A stretch of DNA of 64,000 bases from the NCBI RefSeq assembly GCF_001584165.1, contig NZ_CP013233.1:248001-312000 (forward strand). Direction: 5' to 3'. The notes under the pieces were generated by a model. The model ran no database searches, was not told the origin of the DNA, and saw nothing but the letters and a program-made list of their open reading frames with translations. The position numbers were made by a program, and so were the translations under genes. Shown here in pieces: positions 39,506 to 48,690 of the stretch (its first letter is position 1; every line of letters begins with the position of its first letter). Source of the DNA: Collimonas arenae. GTDB lineage: Bacteria; Pseudomonadota; Gammaproteobacteria; Burkholderiales; Burkholderiaceae_D.

Positions 39506-41008
39506 ATGAAAAATCATTGCGTGCAGTCGGGGTTGAATGGGCACCTTCCGTTGAGTAGGCGTGCCGTAAGTACAATAAGTCGCTTATTAATGCTTTTAGC
39601 GTGTATCGTATTTTTCAGCATGGGTATGTCGCAAAAGGCTTCGGCCGCTACAAGTACTTGTGACATTTACGCTGCCGGAGGTACGCCGTGCTCTGCGGCC
39701 CACAGCACAGTGCGAGCCTTGTTTGGGGCGTATAACGGAAAGCTGTATCAGGTCAAGCGCGCATCTGATGGCGCCACCACGGATATTGGCACGTTAACAG
39801 CCGGTGGTATTGCCAATGCTGCTGCACAAGATAGTTTCTGCACAGGTTCTGTATGTACTATTGAAACGATCTATGACCAGACCACAAATGGAAATCACTT
39901 GACTGTTGCGCCGGCCGGGGGAAACGGTAGCGCAGACATCACAGGCAGTGCCACCGCATTGAAGGTGACGATTGGCGGAAAGTCTGCGTACGGGGTCTAT
40001 ATTTCCGCGGGCGTCGGGTATCGGCGTAACAACACCACAGGCATTGCAACCGGCAGCGCATCAGAAGGCGCATACATGGTCACCAGTGCTACCCATGTGA
40101 ATAATGGTTGCTGCTTTGATTATGGGAATGCCGAGACAAATAACAATGATACTGGCAATGGACACATGAATGCGATCTACTTTGGCACGCTGTGCTGGTT
40201 CGCATGTAGCGGATCTGGCCCCTGGGTCATGGCAGATCTTGAGAATGGTCTATTCTTGGGCGGCAACGGAAGCAATACGAATAATACTGGCCGCAATACC
40301 ACTTTTGTCACGGCCATGACCAAACAAGACGCCACGACATATTCCATTAGGGATGGCGATGCCCAAACTGGCGCGTTAAAAACCGATTATGCGGGGCCGC
40401 TACCCACCACGTCAGGCTATGTGCCCTTCCACAAAGAAGGTGCCATTATTTTGGGTATTGGCGGCGACAACAGCAAAATGGCAGTCGGTAATTTCTATGA
40501 AGGCGCAATGACAAGCGGCAAGCCTTCTGATGCAACCGAAAACGCCGTGCAGGCCAATATCGTTGCAGCGGGTTACAGCGGAAATGCCCTGAGTTCTTAT
40601 AAAAAACTCGTCAACCAAAACAGCAGCAAGTGCGTGGACGTTCAGCAACCCAATACCAGTGCGGGTAGCAATGTCGACCTCTACACGTGCAATGGGTTTG
40701 CCTGGCAAAATTGGCAAATGGTGGACTTGGGCAACGGATACGCGAGTATTTATAGCGAGCACAGTGGCATGTGCCTGGATGTCGCCGGATCTTCCACAGC
40801 TAATGGCGGCAACGTGATCCAAAATACCTGCAGCAGTAGCACCAGCCAGCAATGGCAGATAACAACGACCACCGCTCCCTGGTTCCGCCTGACCTCGCGC
40901 AATAGCGGAAAGGTGTTGGATGTTACCAACTGTGGCACGGCCGACACGACCAATATCCAGCAATGGGACTGGCTCAATAATGCTTGCCAACAATGGAAGC
41001 TGCAATAA
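39506..41008 (+). CDS. secreted GH54-type alpha-L-arabinofuranosidase with ricin-B lectin domain
   Basis: 500 residues. A long signal region ends near KASAATS (about 45-49). A GH54 catalytic domain follows, from CDIYAAGGTPCSAAHST to about residue 365. It includes SFCTGSVCTIETIYDQTTNGNHL, WVMADLENGLF (the glutamate lies where the fungal enzyme has its nucleophile) and ILGIGGDNS (with the aspartate that matches the acid catalyst). The final 130 residues form a ricin-type beta-trefoil with three QxW-like repeats (WQNWQM, SQQWQI, CQQWKL) instead of the fungal CBM42. It would release arabinose from plant or fungal polysaccharide outside the cell. GGAGA lies five bases before ATG 39506. The base composition is visibly less GC-rich than the neighbours, which suggests transfer. 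Confidence 0.88.
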   Translation: MKNHCVQSGLNGHLPLSRRAVSTISRLLMLLACIVFFSMGMSQKASAATSTCDIYAAGGTPCSAAHSTVRALFGAYNGKLYQVKRASDGATTDIGTLTAGGIANAAAQDSFCTGSVCTIETIYDQTTNGNHLTVAPAGGNGSADITGSATALKVTIGGKSAYGVYISAGVGYRRNNTTGIATGSASEGAYMVTSATHVNNGCCFDYGNAETNNNDTGNGHMNAIYFGTLCWFACSGSGPWVMADLENGLFLGGNGSNTNNTGRNTTFVTAMTKQDATTYSIRDGDAQTGALKTDYAGPLPTTSGYVPFHKEGAIILGIGGDNSKMAVGNFYEGAMTSGKPSDATENAVQANIVAAGYSGNALSSYKKLVNQNSSKCVDVQQPNTSAGSNVDLYTCNGFAWQNWQMVDLGNGYASIYSEHSGMCLDVAGSSTANGGNVIQNTCSSSTSQQWQITTTTAPWFRLTSRNSGKVLDVTNCGTADTTNIQQWDWLNNACQQWKLQ

Positions 41009-41063
41009 CTATTCTTTTATGAAGAATGGATTCGACTAATATTCAGTTGAACTAAACCAAGAC

Positions 41064-41099
41064 GCGGTGACTGGTCCTCATGGACCGCCACCGCTTTTT
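41064..41099 (+). terminator. terminator of the GH54-lectin gene
   Basis: GCGGTG with an inner TGGTCC/TGGACC-region stem and the closing CACCGC, followed by TTTTTA; 56 bases after the stop codon. Confidence 0.75.
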
Positions 41100-41473
41100 A
41101 TTGTCGGTGTGTCGCCCAGATGGGCAAAGCGCGACACAAGTCCAAAGTCGTCATTCGTTGCCGAATTTGACTGTTGAATTGCGTGGAATTCTGACCCTAA
41201 GGGGGGCAGTTTTAGACGCAAATCAATGCCCATAACATAGTCTGTCGAGCTCTTTATGGACGCCGTTTACGAGGTTATTACGAACAACTGAATTTTGAAC
41301 CGATGACGAACGTCTAGAAAACTGGTGGCGATTCAAACGTCAGAGTCGACTTGTCGGAATCGATAAAGCGATGCCCCTTTTCGTTTTCACATGAAATTTG
41401 CACCAGAACCTGCGCAGTTATCCATTCCACTAATATCTGTCCTCCCAATTTACGGACAATTTTGGTCATTTTG

Positions 41474-41507
41474 GTCTGTCACGGATTTGTAGCCCCTCGT
41501 GACAGAC
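41474..41507. repeat. inverted repeat in the accessory segment
   Basis: GTCTGTCACG (41474-41483) and CGTGACAGAC (41498-41507) are a perfect 10-bp inverted repeat with a 14-base loop, followed by TTTATTAG. It could be a terminator-like hairpin or an old element end; no gene adjoins it. Confidence 0.5.
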
Positions 41508-41756
41508 TTTATTAGTCATTATCACAAGATAGAGGAGGAGCGCCTTTTTATAGGACTGTTTGAAGTCACATCGAAGCCCCGTGATCGCAAGTAGTCTGGA
41601 GCAGACCTTTGTCGGTATTGCTCGACTGGCTATTGCTGACAGATAGCATGCTTTGCTATGAATGGCGCGTATCTATCCACGACATAACGTCGTATTGAAA
41701 CCGGTCACCACCTCGCAGATGCGGCGAGATATACGTCGCCGAAAAGCGCGTATCGA

Positions 41757-41804
41757 TGTTTTCGACTTTAATGACCTGTTTTCGACTTTAATTGTAAGGA
41801 ATAA
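41757..41804. mobile_element. possible Tn7-like transposon end at attTn7
   Basis: TGTTTTCGACTTTAAT occurs twice, at 41757-41772 and 41777-41792, with a 20-base period. Read from the glmS side the repeats are ATTAAAGTCGAAAACA, close to the TnsB-binding repeats of Tn7 (ATAAAGTCTTAAAC type). The outer repeat is followed by about ten bases and then the point 22-25 bases behind the glmS stop codon, which is exactly where Tn7 inserts. The terminal TGT of Tn7 is not seen and no tns gene is present, so at most this is a decayed or solo end. Confidence 0.45.
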
Positions 41805-41825
41805 GAGAATCAGCTCGCGGAAACC

Positions 41826-43643
41826 TTATTCGACAGTAACCGACTTAGCCAAATTCCGCGGCTTGTCCACATCCGTTCCCCGCGCCAGCGCCGTGTGATA
41901 AGCCAGCAACTGCAACGGTACCACGTGCAAAATCGGCGACAGCAAACCGTAGTTTTCCGGCAGACGGATCACATGCACGCCGTCGCTCGATTTGATGTGC
42001 GAGTCAGCATCGGCAAACACATACAGTTGGCCGCCACGGGCGCGGACTTCCTGCATATTCGATTTCAATTTTTCGATCAGCGTGTCGTTCGGCGCGACGG
42101 TCACTACTGGCATTTCTTCGGTGACCAGCGCCAGCGGGCCGTGCTTGAGTTCGCCGGCGGCGTAGGCTTCGGCGTGGATGTAGGTGATTTCCTTGAGCTT
42201 CAGCGCGCCTTCCAGTGCGATCGGGTAGTGGATGCCGCGGCCGAGGAACAATGCGTTTTCCTTGCGCGCAAAGGCTTCGGCCCAGGCGACGATGTGCGGT
42301 TCCAGCGCCAGCACGCTTTGCAGTGCGGCGGGCAGGTGGCGCATTGCTTTCAGGTGGGCGGCTTCTTCTTCATCGCTGAGGCGACCTTTGCTTTGCGCCA
42401 GCGCTAGCGTCAGCAGGAACAGCGCGGCCAGTTGGGTGGTGAAGGCCTTGGTCGAGGCGACGCCGACTTCGACGCCGGCGCGGGTGATGTAAGCCAGCGC
42501 GCATTCGCGCACCATGGCGCTGGTGGCGACGTTGCAGATGGTCAGCGTGTGCAGCATGCCGAGCGAGCGGGCGTGCTTGAGTGCGGCCAATGTGTCGGCG
42601 GTTTCGCCGCTTTGCGAGATGGTGACGACCAGCGAGTTTGGATTCGGCACGCTGTCGCGGTAGCGGTATTCGCTGGCGATTTCGACGTTGACCGGAATCT
42701 TGGCAATCGATTCGATCCAGTATTTGGCAGTCAGGCCGGCGTAGTAGCTGGTGCCGCAAGCCAGGATCAGGACTGAATCGATTTGCTTGAACACATTGAA
42801 GGCGCCGTCGCCGAACAGTTCCGGCATGATGCCGGTGACGCCTTCAAGGGTGTCGGCAATCGCGCGCGGTTGCTCGAAAATTTCCTTTTGCATGTAGTGC
42901 TGGTACGGGCCTAGTTCGACTGCGCTGGTGTAGGCATGCACGGTCTTGACTTCGCGCTCTACCGATTTGCCGTTGACATCGACGATCCAGACGCGTTGCA
43001 GCTGCAGGTCGACGACATCGCCTTCTTCCAGATAAATAATCTGGTCGGTCGTGCCGGCCAGCGCCATGGCGTCCGAAGCGACAAAATTCTGCCCCTGGCC
43101 GACGCCGACGATTAATGGTGATCCTTGGCGCGCAGCAACCACGCGATGCGGTTCATCAACGCAGAACACGGCAATTGCATAGGCGCCTGTCAGGCGTTTT
43201 ACCGCTTGCTGCACGGTGGCAAACAGGTCGCCGTTGTACATGTGATCGACCAGGTGGGCGATCACTTCGGTATCCGTCTGGCTTTCGAACTGGTAACCGG
43301 CCGCTTGCAGCTCGGCGCGCAATTCGTCGTGGTTTTCGATGATCCCGTTGTGGACCAGCGCGATGCGGTCGCGCGAAAAATGCGGGTGGGCGTTGTGGGT
43401 GGCTGGCGCGCCGTGGGTGGCCCAACGGGTGTGGGCGATGCCGGTGAAGCCGGACAAGTGCGCTTTTTCGACTTGCGCTTCCAGATCGGCCACGCGCGAG
43501 GTGCTGCGTGAGCGCTGCAATTTGCCGTCGACATGCAAGGCCACGCCGCATGAGTCGTAGCCGCGGTACTCAAGCCGTTTCAGGCCTTCCAGCAGGATCG
43601 GAGTGACATTGATTTTTGCAACCGCAGCGACGATACCGCACAT
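41826..43643 (-). CDS. glmS: glutamine-fructose-6-phosphate aminotransferase (isomerising)
   Basis: 605 residues, the standard length. It makes glucosamine-6-phosphate from fructose-6-phosphate and glutamine, the first step towards UDP-GlcNAc for peptidoglycan and LPS. The N-terminal glutaminase begins MCGIVAAV, so Cys1 after methionine removal is the nucleophile. Two SIS sugar-isomerase domains follow ([33 protein letters not shown]), and the C-terminus is the conserved NLAKSVTVE that TnsD-type proteins recognise. GAGGAAAG lies before ATG 43643; the longer frame would block the N-terminal cysteine. It shares its promoter region with the divergent AsnC gene, with glmU just beyond. Confidence 0.97.
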   Translation of the reverse strand: MCGIVAAVAKINVTPILLEGLKRLEYRGYDSCGVALHVDGKLQRSRSTSRVADLEAQVEKAHLSGFTGIAHTRWATHGAPATHNAHPHFSRDRIALVHNGIIENHDELRAELQAAGYQFESQTDTEVIAHLVDHMYNGDLFATVQQAVKRLTGAYAIAVFCVDEPHRVVAARQGSPLIVGVGQGQNFVASDAMALAGTTDQIIYLEEGDVVDLQLQRVWIVDVNGKSVEREVKTVHAYTSAVELGPYQHYMQKEIFEQPRAIADTLEGVTGIMPELFGDGAFNVFKQIDSVLILACGTSYYAGLTAKYWIESIAKIPVNVEIASEYRYRDSVPNPNSLVVTISQSGETADTLAALKHARSLGMLHTLTICNVATSAMVRECALAYITRAGVEVGVASTKAFTTQLAALFLLTLALAQSKGRLSDEEEAAHLKAMRHLPAALQSVLALEPHIVAWAEAFARKENALFLGRGIHYPIALEGALKLKEITYIHAEAYAAGELKHGPLALVTEEMPVVTVAPNDTLIEKLKSNMQEVRARGGQLYVFADADSHIKSSDGVHVIRLPENYGLLSPILHVVPLQLLAYHTALARGTDVDKPRNLAKSVTVE

Positions 43644-43728
43644 GGCTTTCCTCATTTGTTGGGTGAATGGGCGTATCTTAGGCTAGCGCTTGTGAAATAT
43701 GATGTCTAAATTGATTAGAATTTGGTTT

Positions 43729-43760
43729 AATATTTCATGATATAAATAATGTGAAATATT
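43729..43760. promoter_or_regulatory. inverted repeat between glmS and the AsnC-type gene
   Basis: AATATTTCA (43729-43737) and TGAAATATT (43752-43760), a perfect 9-bp dyad, with a third copy of TGTGAAATAT at 43691-43700. AT-rich repeated dyads beside an Lrp/AsnC gene are the usual autoregulatory sites. Confidence 0.5.
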
Positions 43761-43806
43761 ATTTCATTTTAGATTGAATTTAATCCATATATTGCGCACA
43801 TACATC

Positions 43807-44271
43807 ATGGACATTATTCTTGACGAGTTGGATCGTCGCATCTTGAATGCCTTGCAGGCCGATGCTTCTCAAACTAACCAGGAGCTGGCGCTGCAGGTGC
43901 ATGCCTCGGCCCCGACCTGCCTGCGGCGCGTCAAGCGTTTGACTGACGCCGGCGTGATTGTGCGCCAGGTGGCGATCGTAGCACCCGACAAGGTCGGCGC
44001 CGGCCTGACCGCCATTGTCGAAGTCACGCTCGATAACCAGGCTGAAGAGCGCTTGCAGGAATTCGAGGAGTTGGTAGCGCATGCGCCGCAGCTGCTGCAA
44101 TGCTATCGAGTATCGCCGGGACCGGATTTCGTGCTGGTGGTGCAGGTGACGGACATGGCGGCCTACCACGCGTTGGCGCATCAGTTGTTTGCCGCCCAGA
44201 AGAATGTGCGCAATGTGCGGACGTATTTTTCGATCTACAGAAGTAAATTCGATACCCGCATCGCAGTGTAG
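43807..44271 (+). CDS. Lrp/AsnC family transcriptional regulator
   Basis: 154 residues. The N-terminal helix-turn-helix (LDELDRRILNALQADASQTNQELALQV, then SAPTCLRRVKRLTDAG) is followed by the RAM effector-binding domain (GAGLTAIVEVTLDNQ; CYRVSPGPDFVLVVQVTD). It forms multimers that sense an amino acid; which one is unknown. I choose ATG 43807; an in-frame TTG at 43774 is possible, and neither has a clear ribosome site. It is divergent from glmS and could control it, though no such link is established. Confidence 0.88.
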   Translation: MDIILDELDRRILNALQADASQTNQELALQVHASAPTCLRRVKRLTDAGVIVRQVAIVAPDKVGAGLTAIVEVTLDNQAEERLQEFEELVAHAPQLLQCYRVSPGPDFVLVVQVTDMAAYHALAHQLFAAQKNVRNVRTYFSIYRSKFDTRIAV

Positions 44272-44275
44272 AGGG

Positions 44276-44309
44276 GCGTTGGACAACCTCGGCTGAGACT
44301 ATCCAACGC
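44276..44309. terminator. hairpin between convergent asnC-type gene and glmU
   Basis: GCGTTGGA (44276-44283) and TCCAACGC (44302-44309), eight-base arms, five bases after the AsnC stop codon and before the end of glmU. It has no strong T run and probably serves both genes. Confidence 0.5.
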
Positions 44310-44316
44310 GTTGCTG

Positions 44317-45675
44317 CTATTTCTTGATCTTGACCGGCCGCTCCCAGCCATCAACAGTGATCTGCCTAGCCCGCGAGACCGTCAGTTTGCCTGCCGGCGC
44401 GTCCTTGGTCAGCGTGGTGCCGGCGCCCAGGGTTGCGCCTTTGCCGACCCGCACCGGCGCCACCAGTTGGCTGTCGCTGCCGATGAAGGCATCGTCCTCA
44501 ATCACGGTACGGAATTTGTTAACGCCGTCGTAATTGCAGGTGATGGTGCCCGCGCCGATATTCACGCGCGATCCAATCGTCGCATCGCCAATGTAAGCCA
44601 GGTGATTGGCTTTGCTGTGGGCGTCGATCTGGCTGTTTTTCACTTCAACGAAATTGCCGATGTGGACATCTTCGCCCAGCTCAGCGCCCGGCCGCAGCCG
44701 TGCATACGGGCCGATCTGCGAAGCAGCGCCGACTGTGGCGCCTTCGATATGGCAGAACGGCTTGATGTTGGCGTTGCTGCCGATGCGCGCATTCTTGATC
44801 ACACAGTTGGCGCCGATCACGGCACCGTCTTCAATGCTGACTTCGCCTTCGAACACGCAGCCGACATCGATGCTGACATCGCGCCCGCACTGCAATGTGC
44901 CGCGCACATCGATACGCGCCGGATCGAGCAGGGTCACACCCTGTTCCAGCAGGCGTTCGGCGATGCTGCGCTGATGGATGCGCTCCAGTTCAGCCAGTTG
45001 TACCTTGCTGTTGACGCCCAGCGTTTCCGCCACGGCGTCCGGTTGCGCCGATACGACCGGCGTGCCATCGGCGACGGCGCTGGCGATGATGTCGGTCAAA
45101 TAATATTCACCCTGCGCATTGTTGTTGGAGAGACCGGCCAGCCATTTCTTCAGCTGCACGGTCGGCGCCACCATGATGCCGGTGTTGCATTCAGTGATCG
45201 CGCGTTGCTCGGCGTTGGCGTCCTTTTGTTCGACGATGCTGATAATCTGGCCATTTTCACGGACGATGCGGCCATAACCGGTCGGGTCTGGCAGTTCGAC
45301 GGTCAGGACCGCCAGCTTGTCGGCGCCAGCGCTGTCGACCAGCCGGCGCAACGTGCTGCTGGCAATCAGCGGCACGTCGCCGTACAGCACCAGAGTCGGC
45401 ACGCTGTCATCCAGATGTGCCGCGGCTTGCGCCACCGCATGGCCGGTACCGAGTTGCGGTTCCTGCTTGGCAAACACCAGGTCGGCGGCCGCCAGCGAAC
45501 TGGGCACGGCATCGCCGCCATGGCCGTAGATCACGCATAGCGTGGTCGGCGACAGGGCGCGGGCGGCATCGATCACATGCGACAGCAGCGGCTTGCCTGC
45601 CAATGGGTGCAACACTTTTGGCAGCGCCGACTGCATGCGCTTGCCCATGCCAGCAGCGAGAATGACAATGTTCAT
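44317..45675 (-). CDS. glmU: bifunctional UDP-GlcNAc pyrophosphorylase/glucosamine-1-phosphate acetyltransferase
   Basis: 452 residues. The N-terminal uridylyltransferase is seen in [34 protein letters not shown] and [10 protein letters not shown]. The C-terminal left-handed beta-helix acetyltransferase consists of hexapeptide repeats, with [20 protein letters not shown] and [24 protein letters not shown] holding the active-site His, Lys and Asn region. It makes UDP-N-acetylglucosamine from glucosamine-1-phosphate, acting after GlmS and GlmM. It lies in the glmS neighbourhood, with the AsnC gene between. Confidence 0.97.
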   Translation of the reverse strand: MNIVILAAGMGKRMQSALPKVLHPLAGKPLLSHVIDAARALSPTTLCVIYGHGGDAVPSSLAAADLVFAKQEPQLGTGHAVAQAAAHLDDSVPTLVLYGDVPLIASSTLRRLVDSAGADKLAVLTVELPDPTGYGRIVRENGQIISIVEQKDANAEQRAITECNTGIMVAPTVQLKKWLAGLSNNNAQGEYYLTDIIASAVADGTPVVSAQPDAVAETLGVNSKVQLAELERIHQRSIAERLLEQGVTLLDPARIDVRGTLQCGRDVSIDVGCVFEGEVSIEDGAVIGANCVIKNARIGSNANIKPFCHIEGATVGAASQIGPYARLRPGAELGEDVHIGNFVEVKNSQIDAHSKANHLAYIGDATIGSRVNIGAGTITCNYDGVNKFRTVIEDDAFIGSDSQLVAPVRVGKGATLGAGTTLTKDAPAGKLTVSRARQITVDGWERPVKIKK

Positions 45676-45814
45676 GGTCGAATTTGAAAGAAAAGGTGCG
45701 AAATTTTATCACGCGCAGCGTAGGGCGAATTCACTCCCTGACGCCGCTGCATCACCATATCGCAGAACGCGCCGGCGTGCTGCCGGCGGTAGGTTGACAA
45801 GCTGAGAGACGAGA

Positions 45815-46417
45815 TTAGTAGTGTTGCCAGAAACCGCCGGAGAACGTCCAGGCGTTGCCGTTGCGGACCCAATGGCCGGGTGCCCAGAAGAAACCGTCGC
45901 GGCGCGCTTCCCAATGACCGTTGACCCATTCATGGCGGCCGTTGTTCCAGCGCCAGAAGCCGCCGATCCAGACGTGGTCTGGGCTCGGCGCCGGCGTAAT
46001 GATTTCCACACGCGGCGGTGGCGGTGCTACGTTGATGACGATTGGCGCGCCGCCGTAGCTGTTATTCAGCGGCACCCAGCGGCCTTGGTGGAATACCCAC
46101 TGCCCACCTTCGTTAGCCCAGTAGGCATGCTGGAAAATCATGTTCTGGCGCGACTGTTCCCAATGGCCGTTGTTCCAGACGTAGCGGTTGCCCTCCCACT
46201 TCCAATGCCCCGGAATCCAGTAGGAATCAGGATACGGAGCTGGCGGCACGACTTCGACCAGCGGTGCCGGCGGCGCCTGCACTACCGGAGTCGGCACCTT
46301 GACCTCGCGGTATTCGACCCGGGTGTGCTGCGGTTCAACCACGCAGCCGGCCAGTGAAACGGTCGCTGCGGCAACGGCAGTCAGTACAAAATAGCGATGG
46401 AAATGACGGCGATTCAT
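45815..46417 (-). CDS. YXWGXW repeat-containing lipoprotein
   Basis: 200 residues. Lipoprotein signal MNRRHFHRYFVLTAVAAATVSLAGC, lipobox LAGC. The mature protein is built of aromatic repeats of the WxxGxW kind (SYWIPGHWKWEGNRYVWNNG, HVWIGGFWRWNNG, FFWAPGHWVRNGN), with Pro-rich linkers. Such proteins sit in the outer membrane or periplasm of Burkholderiales; no biochemical role is established. The gene ends in HY and is a single unit upstream of glmU in direction of transcription. Confidence 0.85.
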   Translation of the reverse strand: MNRRHFHRYFVLTAVAAATVSLAGCVVEPQHTRVEYREVKVPTPVVQAPPAPLVEVVPPAPYPDSYWIPGHWKWEGNRYVWNNGHWEQSRQNMIFQHAYWANEGGQWVFHQGRWVPLNNSYGGAPIVINVAPPPPRVEIITPAPSPDHVWIGGFWRWNNGRHEWVNGHWEARRDGFFWAPGHWVRNGNAWTFSGGFWQHY

Positions 46418-46641
46418 TGAATTTATCTCCCCAAGAAAATAGAACCTGGGTATTAAACGATTTGCCGTGTGGAATGAATACAGGGATTACAAATACTTGC
46501 AAATAATCCGCCGCGCGAGCTCTTGCTGCGGCAGTTAGGCGGGTTTGCGGGGGAATGATGCGGCAGTCTGAACGGCCGTCGGCGTGAGTAATGTCGTTAA
46601 ATTAAGATAGACATTCCTCTTCGGCCGTCACTGGCGAGCCT

Positions 46642-46667
46642 GTCATTCCCGCGAACGCGGGAATGAC
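46642..46667. repeat. dRS3-like palindrome
   Basis: GTCATTCCCGCG and CGCGGGAATGAC are perfect 12-base arms around AA. The core fits ATTCCC-N8-GGGAAT, the form of the Neisseria dRS3 repeat, which serves there as an insertion site of filamentous phage and in repeat arrays. One copy is present, in the 295-base gap between the YXWGXW and YegP-type genes, which otherwise shows no gene. Confidence 0.75.
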
Positions 46668-46712
46668 GACTGTATATATCCGACGTGGGGGAGTTCTGGG
46701 CTGGCGGTGACT

Positions 46713-47045
46713 TCAGGCCTCGTCCTTGATATTGGTGCTGGGACCGTTTTTCTTGACGGCGTCGATACCAGCGTCGCGGGCGCTGGTGGTGGTGTACATC
46801 TGGCTGCTGCCGATGACCTGGTGGTTGGCGGCTTTCAGGTTGAAATAGAATTTGCCGTTGGAGGCCTGGTTGCGGCTGTAGCGGTCGTCCTGGGTGCAAT
46901 TGTTCTGGACCGAGGCGATGCCATTCTCGGCGGATGCCTTGGCAACATACATTTCACTGTTCAGCACGACTTCGCCATTGCTCGCCTGCAGCAGGAAGTA
47001 AAACTGTCCATCTACCGACTTCTTGAGTACGTAGGAAGCTGCCAT
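46713..47045 (-). CDS. YegP family protein (DUF1508 tandem)
   Basis: 110 residues made of two DUF1508 repeats: KKSVDGQFYFLLQASNGEVVLNSEMY and RNQASNGKFYFNLKAANHQVIGSSQMY, each followed by a short helix (ENGIASVQNN; DAGIDAVKKN). A small cytoplasmic protein of unknown biochemical role, widespread in bacteria. Single gene; GGAGAAGG lies just upstream of the ATG. Confidence 0.92.
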   Translation of the reverse strand: MAASYVLKKSVDGQFYFLLQASNGEVVLNSEMYVAKASAENGIASVQNNCTQDDRYSRNQASNGKFYFNLKAANHQVIGSSQMYTTTSARDAGIDAVKKNGPSTNIKDEA

Positions 47046-47264
47046 CTGACCTTCTCCTGGTTATCCTGGTTAATTACCGACAAACCTGCATGAAACCGTT
47101 AAACCGTTTGAGACATTATCGAATGTGCATGTACTGATAGCCCTGTGGGCGAGCTGCTGATCTTGATTATATATTCCGAACGGCAGGATGGATGTTGAAT
47201 TGACGTGACTCAGGAGAGAAGGCAGACGCGCAAGGGTTTGCCGCGTCTGCGAGCATTGACTGCC

Positions 47265-48227
47265 TTAATCCAGCGGCCGCAGCGGAATGATTCCCGGCAC
47301 GGTCGCGCTGGTCGGCGTCGCGCAAGGCTCATCGTCAAACGCGATATCGCCGTTCGGATCGGCAATCCCGGTCGCCTTCAAGCCGGTAAAGCCGAACAGG
47401 TTGCGGTCCATCAGGTGCGATGGCGCTACCGTCGACAAGGAAGAGAAGATGTTTTCCACGCGCCCCGGGAATTTCTTTTCCCAATCGCGCAGCATGCCCT
47501 TGATCTGCTTGCGTTGCAGGTTTTCCTGACTGCCGCACAGATCGCAGGGGATGATCGGGAACTGCTTGACCTCGGCGTAGCGGATCAGATCGGCTTCCTT
47601 GACGTAGGCCAACGGCCGGATCACGATCTGCTTGCCGTCGTCCGACTGCAGCTTGGCCGGCATGCTCTTCAGCTTGCCACCGAAGAACATGTTCAGGAAG
47701 AAGGTTTCCATGATGTCATCGCGATGATGGCCGAGCGCGACCTTGGTAGCGCCCAGTTCCGTGGCAACCCGATACAGGATGCCGCGCCGCAGTCGTGAAC
47801 ACAGCGAGCAGGTAGTCTTGCCTTCCGGGATCAGGCGCTTGACGATGCTGTAGGTATCTTCGTTCTCGATATGGTAGGTAACGCCGAGCTTTTCCAGATA
47901 GGCTGGCAGGATGTGGTCCGGAAAATTCGGTTGCTTCTGGTCCAGATTGACCGCAACGATCTCGAACTTGATCGGCGCCCGCTCGCGCAGCGTCATCAGG
48001 ATGTCCAGCAACGCGTAACTGTCCTTGCCGCCGGAGAGGCACACCATCACCTTGTCGCCATCCTCGATCATGTTGAAATCGCCGATCGCCTGGCCGACCT
48101 GACGGCACAGCCGTTTATGCAGCTTGTTGTTTTCGTGGGCGATCTTTTCCATCTGCTTGTGGCTGGCGAAAGCCGCGACAGCATCGGCATCGACGGCCGC
48201 AGCTGGCGCCAATAATTGGTCTTCCAT
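47265..48227 (-). CDS. ttcA: tRNA 2-thiocytidine(32) synthetase
   Basis: PP-loop ATPase that, with an iron-sulfur cluster, thiolates cytidine 32 of tRNAs. The ATP motif is [15 protein letters not shown]; two CxxC pairs, [11 protein letters not shown] and [10 protein letters not shown], bind the cluster; [19 protein letters not shown] is a second signature. The sequence is about 320 residues from ATG 48227, which has AGGAAA seven bases upstream; in-frame ATGs at 48242 and 48257 are possible starts. It is followed upstream in the same direction by folB, likely a loose operon. Confidence 0.95.
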   Translation of the reverse strand: MEDQLLAPAAAVDADAVAAFASHKQMEKIAHENNKLHKRLCRQVGQAIGDFNMIEDGDKVMVCLSGGKDSYALLDILMTLRERAPIKFEIVAVNLDQKQPNFPDHILPAYLEKLGVTYHIENEDTYSIVKRLIPEGKTTCSLCSRLRRGILYRVATELGATKVALGHHRDDIMETFFLNMFFGGKLKSMPAKLQSDDGKQIVIRPLAYVKEADLIRYAEVKQFPIIPCDLCGSQENLQRKQIKGMLRDWEKKFPGRVENIFSSLSTVAPSHLMDRNLFGFTGLKATGIADPNGDIAFDDEPCATPTSATVPGIIPLRPLD

Positions 48228-48285
48228 AGGTATTTCCTGCATCAATAGGTCATTCATGGCGATTCTTCATTCAATATTTACCGGC

Positions 48286-48684
48286 TCATGCCTTGGGCTT
48301 GATCCGGAACACTTCGACGCCGACTGAGTGGCAGTCGGGATAGGCATCCGGTTTTTCCGATGAGACTCGCACCGCGCGCACCCGCGGATGCGCCAGTAGT
48401 GCTGTGGCAAGGTCGTCGCACAGGGTTTCCTGCAGATGGATATGGCCTTGCGCCATGCGCTTTGCTACGGTATTGCGCATGAAATTGTAATCCAGCACGT
48501 CATCCATATGGTCTTTGGTCGGCGTCGACAACGCCAACGGCACAAACAGGTCGACATTGATCAGCGCACGTTGCGGACCTTGTTTTTCAGATTCGTAGAC
48601 GCCGATATTGATCTGCACTTCGTAGTCGCGCAGGAACAGGCGACGGCAATCGCTAAGGTCGGGATGGATGAGTGCGGAGAGCAT
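48286..48684 (-). CDS. folB: dihydroneopterin aldolase
   Basis: 132 residues. It cleaves dihydroneopterin in folate synthesis. Family segments are LRDYEVQINIGVYESEKQGPQR at the N-terminus (with the catalytic Glu), DYNFMRNTVAK, HLQETLCDDLATALL and VSSEKPDAYPDCHSVGVEVF (with the active-site Lys). Six bases after the SDR gene and about 58 bases before ttcA on the minus strand. Confidence 0.95.
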   Translation of the reverse strand: MLSALIHPDLSDCRRLFLRDYEVQINIGVYESEKQGPQRALINVDLFVPLALSTPTKDHMDDVLDYNFMRNTVAKRMAQGHIHLQETLCDDLATALLAHPRVRAVRVSSEKPDAYPDCHSVGVEVFRIKPKA

Positions 48685-48690
48685 GTTTTT

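Larger units (their letters stand above)
41009..41825. other. long non-coding stretch next to the glmS 3' end
   Basis: 817 bases without a credible gene. It holds the terminator of the GH54 gene, a 10-bp inverted repeat at 41474-41507 and, at the right edge, two 16-base direct repeats next to the Tn7 attachment position. The composition is lower in GC than flanking core genes, consistent with degraded mobile DNA. Confidence 0.6.

Noticed and set aside
41185..41215. TTCTGACCC followed by a G run, resembling a REP arm
   Set aside because: Only part of the arm is present and no pairing arm was found; too weak to call a third REP copy.
41662..41898. Small plus-strand frame running into the glmS 3' end
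   Set aside because: Overlaps the repeats and glmS, has no ribosome site, and its sequence is explained by the repeats.
44311..45540. Plus-strand open frame of 409 codons opposite glmU
   Set aside because: Shadow of the hexapeptide-repeat region of glmU.
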